Virus record (IMG/VR): IMGVR_UViG_3300026488_000024 | Span: 16,040 to 80,039 of that record | Length of the DNA stretch: 64,000 nt | DNA from: a virus | Direction: 5' to 3' (one strand) | Shown: piece by piece, positions 19,785 to 30,141 of the stretch | Position numbering within the stretch: position 1 is the first letter of the stretch | How the letters are laid out: each line of letters begins with the position of its first letter | The notes under the pieces: generated by a model | Database searches by the model: none | Told to the model about the DNA's origin: nothing | Seen by the model: only the letters and a program-made list of their open reading frames with translations | Translations under genes and position numbers: made by a program

Positions 19785-20891
19785 ATGAATTTAATTGCAT
19801 ATGGTGGAACATTTGTTTCTGCTAGAGATTTGTATGATAAAATTGTAGCCGCAATTGCAAATGTATTTTCAAAAGAGTGGGATATTACTATAATTGATGA
19901 TTCACATGCAGTTTTACATTCTCGAGGCGAAGGTGGCCTCGATGATATGTACTACATGATTGAGTATAACGGTGGTGAAGATTCTGTTTATATGAAAGGA
20001 ATGCAATTTTATGATTTCACAAACAATACTCCTTCAACATATGGGTTAACAAACTTACCTTTCTATGGAATCAAGAAGTTTGACTTATCCGTTTTTCCAG
20101 GATACTTCTGGATATACGGGAATGCAGACTATCTTCATATTTTCTACAGAGGTACAGGATCTTCAGCGGTTCCAGAGTATTTAATTCCAAAACTTATTAC
20201 CATTGGTAAATTCATTCCATCTTATTCACCAGCGGTAACTTGGGTAAATCAAGATGAAATTTTACCTGGAGTTAACGTAACTGTTAAAGTTAATAACGTA
20301 GCAATCTTTGAAGTAAACAGATATGTAACAATATCTGGTTTCAATACCTGGGAAAAGAGTTTAGTTGTAGCTATAGATGAAACAGCTTCTACTATTACTC
20401 TTGCATCTGTTGTAGAGCATCATCAAACCCTTTACGATGAAAATGGAAACATTGCAAATCCAATTATAATTGGAGAAATGGCTAAACCTTATTTCATTTT
20501 CCAAGACTCCTACTACAAACAAGGAGCAATTATTTGGGCATCTGCAATGGTTTTCCCTAGAATCTCAGGTAGAGCTTTAGGACTTAATGCTAAAGACTAT
20601 GGTACAAATCAGGGTTCAGGCGTTAGAGTAGATGTATTCAAAGCAGTGAGAACTCTTGCTGATGCATCCGCTTTAGATATGCTTAACTACGATAGATATC
20701 TCTTTGAATATTACCTCTATAAACTAGATGGAGATAACAGAGGATTCTACGGAAAATTACCATATCTATATGCAGTAGGAGCAAATGATATCAACTCTGA
20801 AACTACAATGATTTGTGATAATACATATCTTTATAGATGCTTCTATGTTTATGGACTTGGAATGAGTGCAGTTAGAGAATCTAACGCGTAA
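19785..20891 (+). CDS. Abundant virion protein (368 residues), unrecognised
   Basis: The protein has a beta-rich N-terminal two thirds, then a compact C-terminal domain with ASAMVFPRISGRALGLNAKD and YLFEYYLYKLDGDNRGFYG. Arginine is encoded almost only by AGA and a strong terminator stands five bases after the stop, both features shared with the tail tube gene at 843. I infer high expression and therefore a virion protein present in many copies, such as a decoration, collar or sheath-related protein. AAGGAGG lies 11 bases before the ATG. No family is recognised. Confidence 0.6.
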   Translation: MNLIAYGGTFVSARDLYDKIVAAIANVFSKEWDITIIDDSHAVLHSRGEGGLDDMYYMIEYNGGEDSVYMKGMQFYDFTNNTPSTYGLTNLPFYGIKKFDLSVFPGYFWIYGNADYLHIFYRGTGSSAVPEYLIPKLITIGKFIPSYSPAVTWVNQDEILPGVNVTVKVNNVAIFEVNRYVTISGFNTWEKSLVVAIDETASTITLASVVEHHQTLYDENGNIANPIIIGEMAKPYFIFQDSYYKQGAIIWASAMVFPRISGRALGLNAKDYGTNQGSGVRVDVFKAVRTLADASALDMLNYDRYLFEYYLYKLDGDNRGFYGKLPYLYAVGANDINSETTMICDNTYLYRCFYVYGLGMSAVRESNA

Positions 20892-20896
20892 TTCAA

Positions 20897-20924
20897 GCCA
20901 CCCTGGGGATATTCCCAGGGTGGC
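20897..20924 (+). terminator. Terminator after the 368-residue virion gene
   Basis: Stem GCCACCCTGGG pairs with CCCAGGGTGGC and is followed by CTTTTTG. It is the last clear terminator on this strand before 39.3 kb. Confidence 0.9.
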
Positions 20925-20950
20925 TTTTTGACTCGCAATTTTCCCAAACA

Positions 20951-20975
20951 TTAACATAGAAAAACTCTATGTTAA
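20951..20975 (+). promoter_or_regulatory. 5' leader hairpin
   Basis: Inverted repeat TTAACATAG / CTATGTTAA has a nine-base-pair stem and seven-base loop. It lies directly before AAAGGAG, the ribosome binding site of the 967-residue gene. It has no T-run, so it is more likely an mRNA-stabilising or translation-affecting hairpin, or an operator, than a terminator. Confidence 0.45.
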
Positions 20976-20995
20976 AAGGAGTTATAGTGTAGGCA

Positions 20996-23899
20996 ATGCA
21001 TGGTGATACAACTTACTTCCAACATGGTTATCCGTATACTCCAGATTTACCACGTATTAAAAAATATCATCCTTTACCAAAAGTTGAAAAATATATACGG
21101 GGAAAAATTTACCCGTTAACTAGATTTCATGGTATTCCTAATAAGCAGATTACTCATTTTTTTAAGCTTAAAGCGCAGCGTTTAGTTCCTATAAATTCCA
21201 AAACATATCCTCCGCTCAAGATAGGAAAACTTATTTCACTTTGTAACAGACGATACGATCGGCGTTTTACTTTTCCGCATTTATACATGAGTCCTTCGCT
21301 TCCTAACTTTCATAGACTCTTTTCAAGGGTGTATAATGGAGTTATCCAACCTCGTCTAATTTGTGCATTTGTCGATATGAATCTCTTTAAAAAAGTATTG
21401 CAAGAATTATTTGAACTTTCCGTTGAGTATCAATTTGTATGTATTCCCTATATTTACATTGATTTAGATCGCCCTTGTTTTAAAAGATGTCTCGAACCTG
21501 GACAAAACTCCTACATGATTTTAGATATCTCAGATTTATTTGACTGGATTGTTAGAAACTATAAGGCATTAGTAATCTCTAAAATTGAACGTGATCGTTT
21601 TGAAGCAGAATCAGAGTTGGAAGCATTTGTTGATATTCGTTGTCGTTCTGGTTTAACATATGGAGTAAGAGATCACGTTCCAAAGGGAACTGAATTAGTA
21701 TCTGGCCAATTAACTTTTCAATGCGATAACTGTCAAAGTAATATAATCCTTGATGGATATTTTCTTGCTCGTTTATGGGACTTTTTAACTCCACTTGATG
21801 AAATTGATATTCAACCAACAACACTTGTAAATTATACTAAAGTTTGGTTTTCCAATGAAATTCCCGAGCATGCAGTTTACGCTCCGCGTCTTAAAGAAAG
21901 ACTATTTTACAATTCTGATGATAACTTTACACGTTGGTATATTACTAGCATTACTGATTCCTGGTATTATTTTAGAGACAGTACATATATTGCATACAAT
22001 ACTAAAAAGAAAACAACTACTCTCCTAGAAATTGGTGAGATTATCGATGAATTCCACAAAGCAAAATTTAGACATGCCTCTCCATTGGCACCTCGAAGAA
22101 AAGAAGATCTCTATGTTGCAAATGCAATATTTACCTTCGATTTTCTCTATTTAAAACATTTGGACTACTATCATAGACGCTATCTATTTACACATGATCT
22201 TTTTTACCAGCATAGTATTCTCTACATTCATCCAATAATTCTACAAATTCCAATTGTTTTTAAGACAGGTAAAGAAGTTGAATTTGATATGGAATCTGAG
22301 ATTTCATTTTATTTTGTAGCTCCGCTAAGTAATGAATTTACTTGTGAATATGGAGTATTTGATGCTGGAACTACAGTTTACACTTCAGAATATGAAGATT
22401 TAAAACTTGATAGAAAGGTTTTTGAATATAGTGAAATACCTGATAAACATGCTCTATTTCAACAAGTATTTATAACACCAAAAACTCAATACCTACATAA
22501 ACGCTTTCTATTTTCTTGGGATTTCTGGTACAGTAGAACCGATTATAAAAATACACGTTATGTATTTTTATGGGATTTTCCTGATATCAAAAATCGTCAT
22601 GTTACATATTTTATAGACTTACCAGGACCGTCTTATCCTGCATTAGGTTCAATTATTCCATTTCCTAGTACATCTACAAGATATTACAATACACGCTATG
22701 ATAGAATTTTCCAATTCAAGAGAATTTATATAGAGCTTTTTGCTGGAAAACTTTTGACTTTTGAATTTCCATATATTGAAATTCACAAACGTTTATGTGA
22801 TTTAAAGTCATACTTTTGGAATATTAATAGAGCATTTACATTTGGAAAAGCTGATTATAAAAACCTAGATCCGATTAAAAGAGCATGGGAAGGTACATAC
22901 TGTACTGAATCATTTTGGCAACTTTATCTAGAAATATATGCTCCATTTTTAGGATTCTGGGGAACTTACAGAATCAATCAAATTGTTGATTACGTAAAAC
23001 AAAACTATCCACATTGGGGTTGGACTAAGAATCTTCCAAGCGATCCTGATAAAGCATATCAAGAAATTGTAAAGCATATCCCATGGGTTAACGATTGTTT
23101 ACCTAGATATTCTCAAGTTAAAAATCTCTTAATTCCTGGTAAAAAAATGTATAAGAATGCTCCTTTATTCTTACCTGGAATGCATGATGAATATTATGAT
23201 GCAACATTTTTCAAAGACGGACGTCCTTTTACATTACATAACTGGAAGCATTTAGATTGGGAAGAAATTTATCACATATGGCCTGATATGGGATTATATA
23301 TTCCAGTGCAACCATTAAGGGGTGGGCTTGGTGGAGGACTTCCGGAATATAAAAAAGGAAATTTAAAAGCATTGTGGTATATCAATTGTCCGTATACTCC
23401 AAGACATTACATTTATAGAAACTTTTTAATTGCTCCCATCTCACCTAGACACTATCTATATCCTATGGGTAAACGTGTTAAAATGTATTGCATCCATCTT
23501 AGAAATATCGTAGTCTACTGGGAGCAAAAGGCATGGTTAATCGATAAATTTCATATGCCTAATTTAGATGAAATTCATGTAAGGCAGCATCCTTATCGTT
23601 ACACGCGTCACACTAGATTCTTTACTGGTACTCGTGATTTTGGAATGTCTACCGTATTGCAATTTAGAAAATTATCTGCAGATACCCAAGAATTGCGAGT
23701 TTCATTACAAAGTAATCGCATATTAAATCCTTGGAAAGATATTGATGATACTAACCTTGAAATGTATAAACTTAAATTAAGCACTGACTATACTTACGAT
23801 TCAAATGCAAAAGATACATTGAATATAGAATTTGATGAACCTCAAGTTCAAGACTTATTTTTAGAATATTATAAACCGGAGTTAGATTCCAATGATTAG
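20996..23899 (+). CDS. Large unrecognised virion protein rich in His/Arg/Tyr
   Basis: This 967-residue protein has a very basic N-terminal 110 residues (KYHPLPKVEKYIRGKIYPL) and abundant Tyr, His and Arg throughout. A CDNCQS pair of cysteines lies near residue 248. It ends in ELDSND and shares Asp-Ser-Asn motifs with its neighbours. It is the first gene of an apparently unbroken operon to 39.3 kb and overlaps the following gene by eight bases. No family is recognised; a large tail or fibre component is likely by context. Confidence 0.6.
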   Translation: MHGDTTYFQHGYPYTPDLPRIKKYHPLPKVEKYIRGKIYPLTRFHGIPNKQITHFFKLKAQRLVPINSKTYPPLKIGKLISLCNRRYDRRFTFPHLYMSPSLPNFHRLFSRVYNGVIQPRLICAFVDMNLFKKVLQELFELSVEYQFVCIPYIYIDLDRPCFKRCLEPGQNSYMILDISDLFDWIVRNYKALVISKIERDRFEAESELEAFVDIRCRSGLTYGVRDHVPKGTELVSGQLTFQCDNCQSNIILDGYFLARLWDFLTPLDEIDIQPTTLVNYTKVWFSNEIPEHAVYAPRLKERLFYNSDDNFTRWYITSITDSWYYFRDSTYIAYNTKKKTTTLLEIGEIIDEFHKAKFRHASPLAPRRKEDLYVANAIFTFDFLYLKHLDYYHRRYLFTHDLFYQHSILYIHPIILQIPIVFKTGKEVEFDMESEISFYFVAPLSNEFTCEYGVFDAGTTVYTSEYEDLKLDRKVFEYSEIPDKHALFQQVFITPKTQYLHKRFLFSWDFWYSRTDYKNTRYVFLWDFPDIKNRHVTYFIDLPGPSYPALGSIIPFPSTSTRYYNTRYDRIFQFKRIYIELFAGKLLTFEFPYIEIHKRLCDLKSYFWNINRAFTFGKADYKNLDPIKRAWEGTYCTESFWQLYLEIYAPFLGFWGTYRINQIVDYVKQNYPHWGWTKNLPSDPDKAYQEIVKHIPWVNDCLPRYSQVKNLLIPGKKMYKNAPLFLPGMHDEYYDATFFKDGRPFTLHNWKHLDWEEIYHIWPDMGLYIPVQPLRGGLGGGLPEYKKGNLKALWYINCPYTPRHYIYRNFLIAPISPRHYLYPMGKRVKMYCIHLRNIVVYWEQKAWLIDKFHMPNLDEIHVRQHPYRYTRHTRFFTGTRDFGMSTVLQFRKLSADTQELRVSLQSNRILNPWKDIDDTNLEMYKLKLSTDYTYDSNAKDTLNIEFDEPQVQDLFLEYYKPELDSND

Positions 23900-25106
23900 A
23901 GCATACTTTACTCAGTATGGGTTAGAAGCAGTTAATCGCTCACTAACTGATGATGACTATCGAATCAAATTTGCAAAAATAAAGTTAAATGCTACTGCGC
24001 ATATCACTGATCCGATTATGGAAATTGATTTTAAAGCAACTGATATTCCTGCTCCATCTGTTGAAGGATATGTAAATAAGATTTACTATGACAAGGATAA
24101 TCATGGACTTGTCATTCAAGCAGTAGTACCTAGAGGACAACCTGAGGTTTACGTAAATGGATTTGGAATTTATGATGATGAAGATAATTTGCTAATTATA
24201 GGAGCATTTCCTTATGTATGGCGTTACCATACATTCTCAAATTTAAACGTATTTGTATTTGTCCCACTCTTTTCCAATATGGAAATTCCTGTTGATAAAA
24301 TCTTTATCAATCCCCCAGAAAATTACGTTGTATTGCAGACGCATATCTTTTCAGACTATGCATATAAATGGATTGTGAGACATGCGCTCCTACGTTCCGA
24401 CATTGTCTATAAAGTATTTAATGAAAACGATGAAGAAATTATTCCATGGCGTGCAAAATTAAATCCTGGTTATTTAGAGCTTGAATTTGAGCAGCCTACT
24501 AAAGGAAAAGTTGTTGTTATAGGATATGGAACCGCATGTACTGAAATTCCGAGTAATGATGAAACTGAAAATCCGCCAGATCTATTGTATACCCAGCGTA
24601 TTCCTGAGTATCCTTACGAATTCCTAATAAAAGATCAACTTCTTACAGAAACTCGTCTGACTTATACTTTAACTTCAGGAAACAAAACTTATTTCCTTGA
24701 GTTACTTAAGAATCTAAATAACGTCGTTACATTTGATAAAATCGAATATTTAAATCTAGCGCGTACTTTAATTTTTGCACCTACGGATAATACAGAGGCA
24801 TATTGTATTTTCAGATTTGAAAAACCAATTACTGGTATTAAAAACGTAAAGTTTATTTCAAAGGTTTCAACTGAAGAAAACTTGGTTTATAAAAGTGGAA
24901 TTGATTTCAAAGCATATCTTACAGATTCCAATTATGAACCTATAACTGATCCAATTTCATTGAATGCAATTCAGACGGTAGACTCGAATGTAGCATATTA
25001 TGGTTGCAAAATTGCAACAAGTACCAATTGGGTACGTTGCTATGGATTTTCACTTATAATGTCTGACGATACAATTTACGATGAGATTCCAAATGAGGTT
25101 TACTAA
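23892..25106 (+). CDS. Tail-fibre-like protein
   Basis: This is a 404-residue protein. Residues 1-150 (FTQYGLEAVNRSLTDDDYRI, FAKIKLNATAHITDP, IQAVVPRGQPEVYVNGFGIY) follow the layout of the phage tail-collar N-terminal domain, as in the clearer example at 31,956: small helix, 'KI-G' strand, then 'v-V-GFGIYDDEDNLL'. This domain attaches fibres to the baseplate. The C-terminal part is beta-rich and contains two Asp-Ser-Asn motifs. The start overlaps the end of the previous gene and the stop overlaps the next start. Confidence 0.55.
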   Translation: MIRAYFTQYGLEAVNRSLTDDDYRIKFAKIKLNATAHITDPIMEIDFKATDIPAPSVEGYVNKIYYDKDNHGLVIQAVVPRGQPEVYVNGFGIYDDEDNLLIIGAFPYVWRYHTFSNLNVFVFVPLFSNMEIPVDKIFINPPENYVVLQTHIFSDYAYKWIVRHALLRSDIVYKVFNENDEEIIPWRAKLNPGYLELEFEQPTKGKVVVIGYGTACTEIPSNDETENPPDLLYTQRIPEYPYEFLIKDQLLTETRLTYTLTSGNKTYFLELLKNLNNVVTFDKIEYLNLARTLIFAPTDNTEAYCIFRFEKPITGIKNVKFISKVSTEENLVYKSGIDFKAYLTDSNYEPITDPISLNAIQTVDSNVAYYGCKIATSTNWVRCYGFSLIMSDDTIYDEIPNEVY

Positions 25107-26962
25107 TGAAGTTTGGTCCTTGTGATCCTCAAGCTTTAAATAAAAAACAAAAGGTTTATAGAGCTTTCTTCTTAAAACCACAAGATTATAGAAATCTTGC
25201 ATTTGATAGACCAGATTATTCTGAACCAGTATTTTCCTATTGCTACAACATTATTGATATCTGTCCTAATATAACCTATGAAATATCAGTCCTCGATTCA
25301 AACTACGTGCATTTTGACTCAAATTGGACGGTTGATACAAACACCAAATGTCTCTACTACAATTTAACTGATTTAGGCTATTTTGAATCTTATACAATAA
25401 CTGGATACATGATGCAGCGCTATTTTGAATCTGAATTTCATACAACTACTACATTTATTGACTCGAATGGTTATCTGAATATTTACAACAATAAAACTCC
25501 AGTTATCGATCAATGGTCGTTGCACTACGTTTTTCGCGACTATCAAAAAATACATTTTATAGTGGAAAATTGGGGTTACGAATCGTTTTATACTATAATG
25601 GAAGCCGGTTCTTGGAGAGTATACTGGAATATTGGAATTAATGGGTTCTCAATCTATTTTGAAAAAGATAGAACTGAGTATTTACAGTTTATCATTGACT
25701 CCAATATTTCTATTGATGTTGGCCGTTTTGAATTTCTAATTGACAGCACTAGTATAAATCTTGGCATTTACAAGTGGGATGAAGATGAAAAGGAATTTGA
25801 TTCAGTAGCCTCCTATCGTTTCAAACGTTGTATTTTAGGAAATGAATCCGTTACGCAACTTTCATTTTCTCTTGCAACATTTGAACCAACTGACAAATAT
25901 GTGAAAATAAGTCCTATAACGGTTGAAAATAGTCGTATTTACTGTCCAACAAATTTTGATTCAAATGCAGAGTCTATTTCTTTGGACGTAACTATAAATA
26001 TTCCGTTGCAATTAATCTACAATACAAAATCGTCTTCATTGATTTTTTCATCTACTGACTCAGTCAGATTAAGACATGCCGAGCAAATTCTTATTGATAA
26101 TGAAGTATTTACATTAGGGGATATGCTTATTGATTATTACTTTATACCTAAGGATTATAGTATTACAGTTCACTTTAAAGACGTAAAATATGCATTTATT
26201 GATAAGTTTTACCTAATAAATCATGATTTACCAGGCGTTGAATTTTATTTTGGAAAGTCGACTCCTGATTCAAATATTACCATGGATGAGTTTATTATTA
26301 AAAACGTCTCAGATGAAACCAAATTATTGCTTGCAATAATAACTCCTCTCAAAGATAAATTTTACATGGATGAATTGACAAAAAGTAAATGTGGACGCTA
26401 TAAGCTATCTCGTATTACAAATTTTGGACAGTATTTCTTACGTCATGAAATTCTAGGATTAAGTAAACATGAACTTACCAATTTCGCATTTAAATTAATT
26501 ACAGGAACTGACTACTTTAAAAATGCATTCATAAATCAGAATATGGATTTGCAGTATTTACTTCTTGAGGAAAATACACATATGGGTTTACTACTTACGC
26601 CAGATAATGTAGAGTTTTGGAATACTACATTATTTGGTAAAGGAATTCTTTGGGAAATTGTAACGAAACAGTTATTTGAATATTACATTACTTTTCCTAT
26701 TACGATATATGGTGTTGAGGTTTTATATAGATACAATGGAGAGTATAAGGTTGTTGCACGTTCATTTTACAATAAACCTCAATTAATTCCTCCGGAAACC
26801 TACTTTACACTTAATTACTTTTTAAAATTTGGACATTATTATTATGACAGTTTAACTACAACTGAATTTAAACCTGAGTTAGACTCCAATGGATATCTAG
26901 ATTTACACTATGAAGATGCAGGAGAGCTTTTAATAATTCGCGATGATATTGAATTGAAATAA
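25106..26962 (+). CDS. Beta-rich fibre-like protein with seven Asp-Ser-Asn motifs
   Basis: This 618-residue protein is dominated by short strands and turns with seven DSN tripeptides, including LDSNYVHFDSNWTV and LDSNGYLDL near the C terminus. No catalytic motif is seen. The ATG overlaps the previous TAA by one base. It is probably a tail fibre or receptor-binding component. Confidence 0.55.
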   Translation: MKFGPCDPQALNKKQKVYRAFFLKPQDYRNLAFDRPDYSEPVFSYCYNIIDICPNITYEISVLDSNYVHFDSNWTVDTNTKCLYYNLTDLGYFESYTITGYMMQRYFESEFHTTTTFIDSNGYLNIYNNKTPVIDQWSLHYVFRDYQKIHFIVENWGYESFYTIMEAGSWRVYWNIGINGFSIYFEKDRTEYLQFIIDSNISIDVGRFEFLIDSTSINLGIYKWDEDEKEFDSVASYRFKRCILGNESVTQLSFSLATFEPTDKYVKISPITVENSRIYCPTNFDSNAESISLDVTINIPLQLIYNTKSSSLIFSSTDSVRLRHAEQILIDNEVFTLGDMLIDYYFIPKDYSITVHFKDVKYAFIDKFYLINHDLPGVEFYFGKSTPDSNITMDEFIIKNVSDETKLLLAIITPLKDKFYMDELTKSKCGRYKLSRITNFGQYFLRHEILGLSKHELTNFAFKLITGTDYFKNAFINQNMDLQYLLLEENTHMGLLLTPDNVEFWNTTLFGKGILWEIVTKQLFEYYITFPITIYGVEVLYRYNGEYKVVARSFYNKPQLIPPETYFTLNYFLKFGHYYYDSLTTTEFKPELDSNGYLDLHYEDAGELLIIRDDIELK

Positions 26963-29461
26963 GTGGAAAGGGTAGTTGTTTTAGAGATGTATTTTAAAGA
27001 AAGTGAAATTCCTGCATATCAAAAATTTATCACCGGATATAATTACGGCGAATACTTTACAGATTATCTACCAGATTTGATTGATGTTGCAATTTATTGT
27101 GCAGGTAGTCTTTGGAAACATTGGGAAACTCCAGAATATGATGCAAAAGTAGAACCTAGTTATTATACAACAGTCCCATATCGTATTGAGTATCCTTGGA
27201 ATCCATGTCATGAAGATTGGTATAACCCAAAAATGTCCTGGGAAGAAGCAATTATCACAGTCTTTCCAAAAACTGACGACTACATATTCAATCAATGCTA
27301 CTATCATCCTATAAAATACGAATCAGTATATCGTGAAAGGTTATTTTGGGACGTACCTTACAACTACAATACTGAAGAAAGCAAAAAATGGGATAAATAC
27401 GTAAATATTGAATACGAAACCTTATCTAGCTTTACCTATAACTTTCTAGTACCAGATACGCTTAATGTAGATGCAACTTTTGCAAATAATATTGGAAAAT
27501 GCTGTTTTAAGTATATTTCGGATCCAAGTAACTGGACTCCTATCTACGACTCAAATACTAAAACTGACTCAAATGGAAATTATATCGTTACATCAAATTC
27601 CAAGATTGTCGACTATAATTACAATACCCAGGTTCAGGTTCCAGTTTTTAAAATTGATGTTAGTAAACGACAAAAGCTAGATGAATTTTCAATTACCTTT
27701 ACTTTCCATGATATTCAAAGCAAAAACAATGAATTTAAAATTGACAGAAGAGGTATTTCTTATCGTATCTGGGCAGATACTAGTCCATTTAGTGCAGTAC
27801 TTCCATTTGAAACTGAAAAGAAATATATAGTTCAATTTGAATACCATTATGACAGTAATTATACTAAGCAGCTATATCTTTATTTACGCGATTCAAATAA
27901 CAATGCTCTTGCATATTCTCTAATTGAAAATCCCAAAAGCGTAACTACATTATCAATTTCTTTTGAAACCGATGATAAACTCAATTATCCACATTTTTTA
28001 AAAGATGACGCCTTATTATTTGAAATAATTGATTGCAGTTTAGAGCCTGAAGTTCATGTGCATCCTAGGATTGAACGCTACGTTCGTCCTATGCGAATGG
28101 CTGAATTTATGAAATTTGAATTTGAGTTTCTTAACGATGGAAAATACAACCCAAGTCATCTTAGAATTCTTTTTGTGAAATTCTGGAACCAAGGGTTTAT
28201 AACCTATAGAATTTTCTTAGATGGTTTGGATAACTTTCTCGATTTAGAATTTGAGGAAGAAAATGACGAATTTGTCGAAAAGTTTGTCTTAAATATGCTT
28301 CCTAACATTAAAGGAGTGGTTTTCGATAGCAATTTCATTAACAAAATGAAATTTGAATGGCGTATCTTTACAGATATCTACGTTTGGGCATATAATTTAC
28401 CAGTTACAGGTTCAAAGGATAAATATGGTTATCATATTCCAGTAACCACAAATATTAAAAACTGGGTATTAATTGGTTACGATATAGGAGCTGATCGTTA
28501 TAATATAACTGACTATTTTGAAGTAAATGTAGGAGATCGTTGGGTTCCTTGGAAGGAAATTAATTTTAGATTGCCATGTCCTGGTTATAAGACACGTGAT
28601 GGACGTTGGCATGATATACCTTGTAATTGCGGTGGAGATATATTTTATAGTTGCTACTCAGTATATACTCGTAAACTATTTACATTCATTCGTCCCATTG
28701 GTTATAGCCCTCATCTTAACAAAAACGTCATGCGCTTTTTAAAAGTGCTTGCGCAAAGTTTTAACATCAATGTTAAAATACGCCCTAGATACATTAGGTT
28801 ACTTAAACAAGCTAGCCCTCCAATTCTTGAGGTAACTAAAAAAGTATATCTGCAACCTAAATACCATACTAAATTTCGAGAAACCTTTGACATTGTATTT
28901 GCAAATAGATTTGATAAAGCATGGCAATCTGTAAGACGTATTGATTTTATCTACGAGTTTTTATTTGGACATAACACAGTAGGCTTTTACAACAAGTATA
29001 CAGATACATATTATCATTTCAGAGATAGAATTTTGTATACAAAGGACTTTGAAAATCCGATTAATCATACAAAGGTTTATAGACGTTACATACAATACTT
29101 ACCATTGTATATTATCGATGATTTCTCAGTAAGCGAATTCAAAATGTACTCCACGTTAATTCACTTTACTTTCGAAAACATTGAGTATCACTCTAATGCA
29201 AATCTTATACTTGAAGACGTTGTAAAATTACTTGAAGAATATAACTCTAAGTGGAAATCCAAAGAATATCCTCCAAAGTATCCCTATAAATGTCCCGATA
29301 TTTCCTATCATGTCCCACCATCAATAAATCGAGAACTTGCATTTAAATGGCCAAATGTACCATTTTCTCCTCAAATGTATGATAACTACTACTTTATTCC
29401 AGAAAATGAAAATTACTTTGCAAACATAATAACTCCATACCCTTCGGAGTATTCTGAATGA
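26963..29461 (+). CDS. Large fibre-like protein with Asp-Ser-Asn motifs
   Basis: This protein has up to 832 residues. The reading frame opens with GTG at 26,963 directly after the previous stop; ATG at 26,987, with GAAAGGG 13 bases upstream, is an equally good start. It carries five DSN motifs (for example YDSNTKTDSNGNY). A Cys-containing stretch (PCNCGGDIFYSCYSVYTRKL) lies near residue 555. It is basic and aromatic towards the C terminus. It overlaps the next gene by four bases. No family is recognised. Confidence 0.55.
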   Translation: MERVVVLEMYFKESEIPAYQKFITGYNYGEYFTDYLPDLIDVAIYCAGSLWKHWETPEYDAKVEPSYYTTVPYRIEYPWNPCHEDWYNPKMSWEEAIITVFPKTDDYIFNQCYYHPIKYESVYRERLFWDVPYNYNTEESKKWDKYVNIEYETLSSFTYNFLVPDTLNVDATFANNIGKCCFKYISDPSNWTPIYDSNTKTDSNGNYIVTSNSKIVDYNYNTQVQVPVFKIDVSKRQKLDEFSITFTFHDIQSKNNEFKIDRRGISYRIWADTSPFSAVLPFETEKKYIVQFEYHYDSNYTKQLYLYLRDSNNNALAYSLIENPKSVTTLSISFETDDKLNYPHFLKDDALLFEIIDCSLEPEVHVHPRIERYVRPMRMAEFMKFEFEFLNDGKYNPSHLRILFVKFWNQGFITYRIFLDGLDNFLDLEFEEENDEFVEKFVLNMLPNIKGVVFDSNFINKMKFEWRIFTDIYVWAYNLPVTGSKDKYGYHIPVTTNIKNWVLIGYDIGADRYNITDYFEVNVGDRWVPWKEINFRLPCPGYKTRDGRWHDIPCNCGGDIFYSCYSVYTRKLFTFIRPIGYSPHLNKNVMRFLKVLAQSFNINVKIRPRYIRLLKQASPPILEVTKKVYLQPKYHTKFRETFDIVFANRFDKAWQSVRRIDFIYEFLFGHNTVGFYNKYTDTYYHFRDRILYTKDFENPINHTKVYRRYIQYLPLYIIDDFSVSEFKMYSTLIHFTFENIEYHSNANLILEDVVKLLEEYNSKWKSKEYPPKYPYKCPDISYHVPPSINRELAFKWPNVPFSPQMYDNYYFIPENENYFANIITPYPSEYSE

Positions 29462-29841
29462 TAACAATTATTAACTATGCCAAACAAAAGAGACATCTAG
29501 AGGAAACGATTTTGGCAGCTGTTCAACTTGCACCGCTTGATTATGGCGTGAATATAAAACTTGATCCATGTGGATCTCCTCAATCATTTAACGTAACTGT
29601 TAAAGGTGAACCTGTATTATCCGTTGATTGTATGAAAGATTTTTACGGTCAAATCTATGGATACAAATTTGATGGAATGTACAATGGGGTTCAATATTTA
29701 AAAAGAGATATTGATTCTTATGCAATACAAGATGAAGCAACTCATGTAATGGAAACACTATATACTCAAGACTATATAGAAAAAATAAAAGCGGAGGTTT
29801 TAGGCGATGAAGAAGATACACAAGATAGTACCAGTTACTAA
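29458..29841 (+). CDS. Small unrecognised late protein
   Basis: This 127-residue protein has an N-terminal helix, beta strands in the middle and an acidic C terminus (EVLGDEEDTQ). It is coupled to the previous gene by a four-base overlap and its last 35 bases overlap the next gene. Confidence 0.6.
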   Translation: MITIINYAKQKRHLEETILAAVQLAPLDYGVNIKLDPCGSPQSFNVTVKGEPVLSVDCMKDFYGQIYGYKFDGMYNGVQYLKRDIDSYAIQDEATHVMETLYTQDYIEKIKAEVLGDEEDTQDSTSY

Positions 29842-30121
29842 TGCTAGAGTATCCTGGACTGATCCTGAAACACATGAAACCTACATTATTCCAAGTCAAG
29901 GAGTATACCTTGACGAACTTCCCGAACATGTGGTAAAATTCCTTCAAAAATTAAAACTTGTAAAAATTGTTGAAGTTGAGGAAGAAGAAGCTAAAAATAA
30001 ATTGAAAGAAGAACTTCAAAAATTAAATCCGTTTGCTTCTGAGAAAAAAGAAAAAGCAGTTAAACAAGATGCGCCAAATCATTTGACAATCGTAGCTGAA
30101 AAGAAAAATCCTGAAGCATAA
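29807..30121 (+). CDS. Small unrecognised late protein with charged tail
   Basis: This is a 104-residue protein. The first 50 residues form a small beta domain (VTNARVSWTDPETHETYIIP, GVYLDELPEHVVKFLQKL) of the sort found in small head- or tail-associated proteins; the rest is Lys/Glu-rich and helical. GGAGG lies inside the preceding gene, ten bases before the ATG. The 35-base overlap in another frame is unusual but both frames look coding. Confidence 0.6.
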   Translation: MKKIHKIVPVTNARVSWTDPETHETYIIPSQGVYLDELPEHVVKFLQKLKLVKIVEVEEEEAKNKLKEELQKLNPFASEKKEKAVKQDAPNHLTIVAEKKNPEA

Positions 30122-30141
30122 AAAAGTAGAGGCAAAAAGTT

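Noticed and set aside
29458-30121. Frameshifted pair of tail assembly chaperones
   Set aside because: Two small genes overlap by 35 bases in different frames, but the second has its own ribosome binding site and ATG, no slippery sequence is visible, and no tape-measure gene follows.
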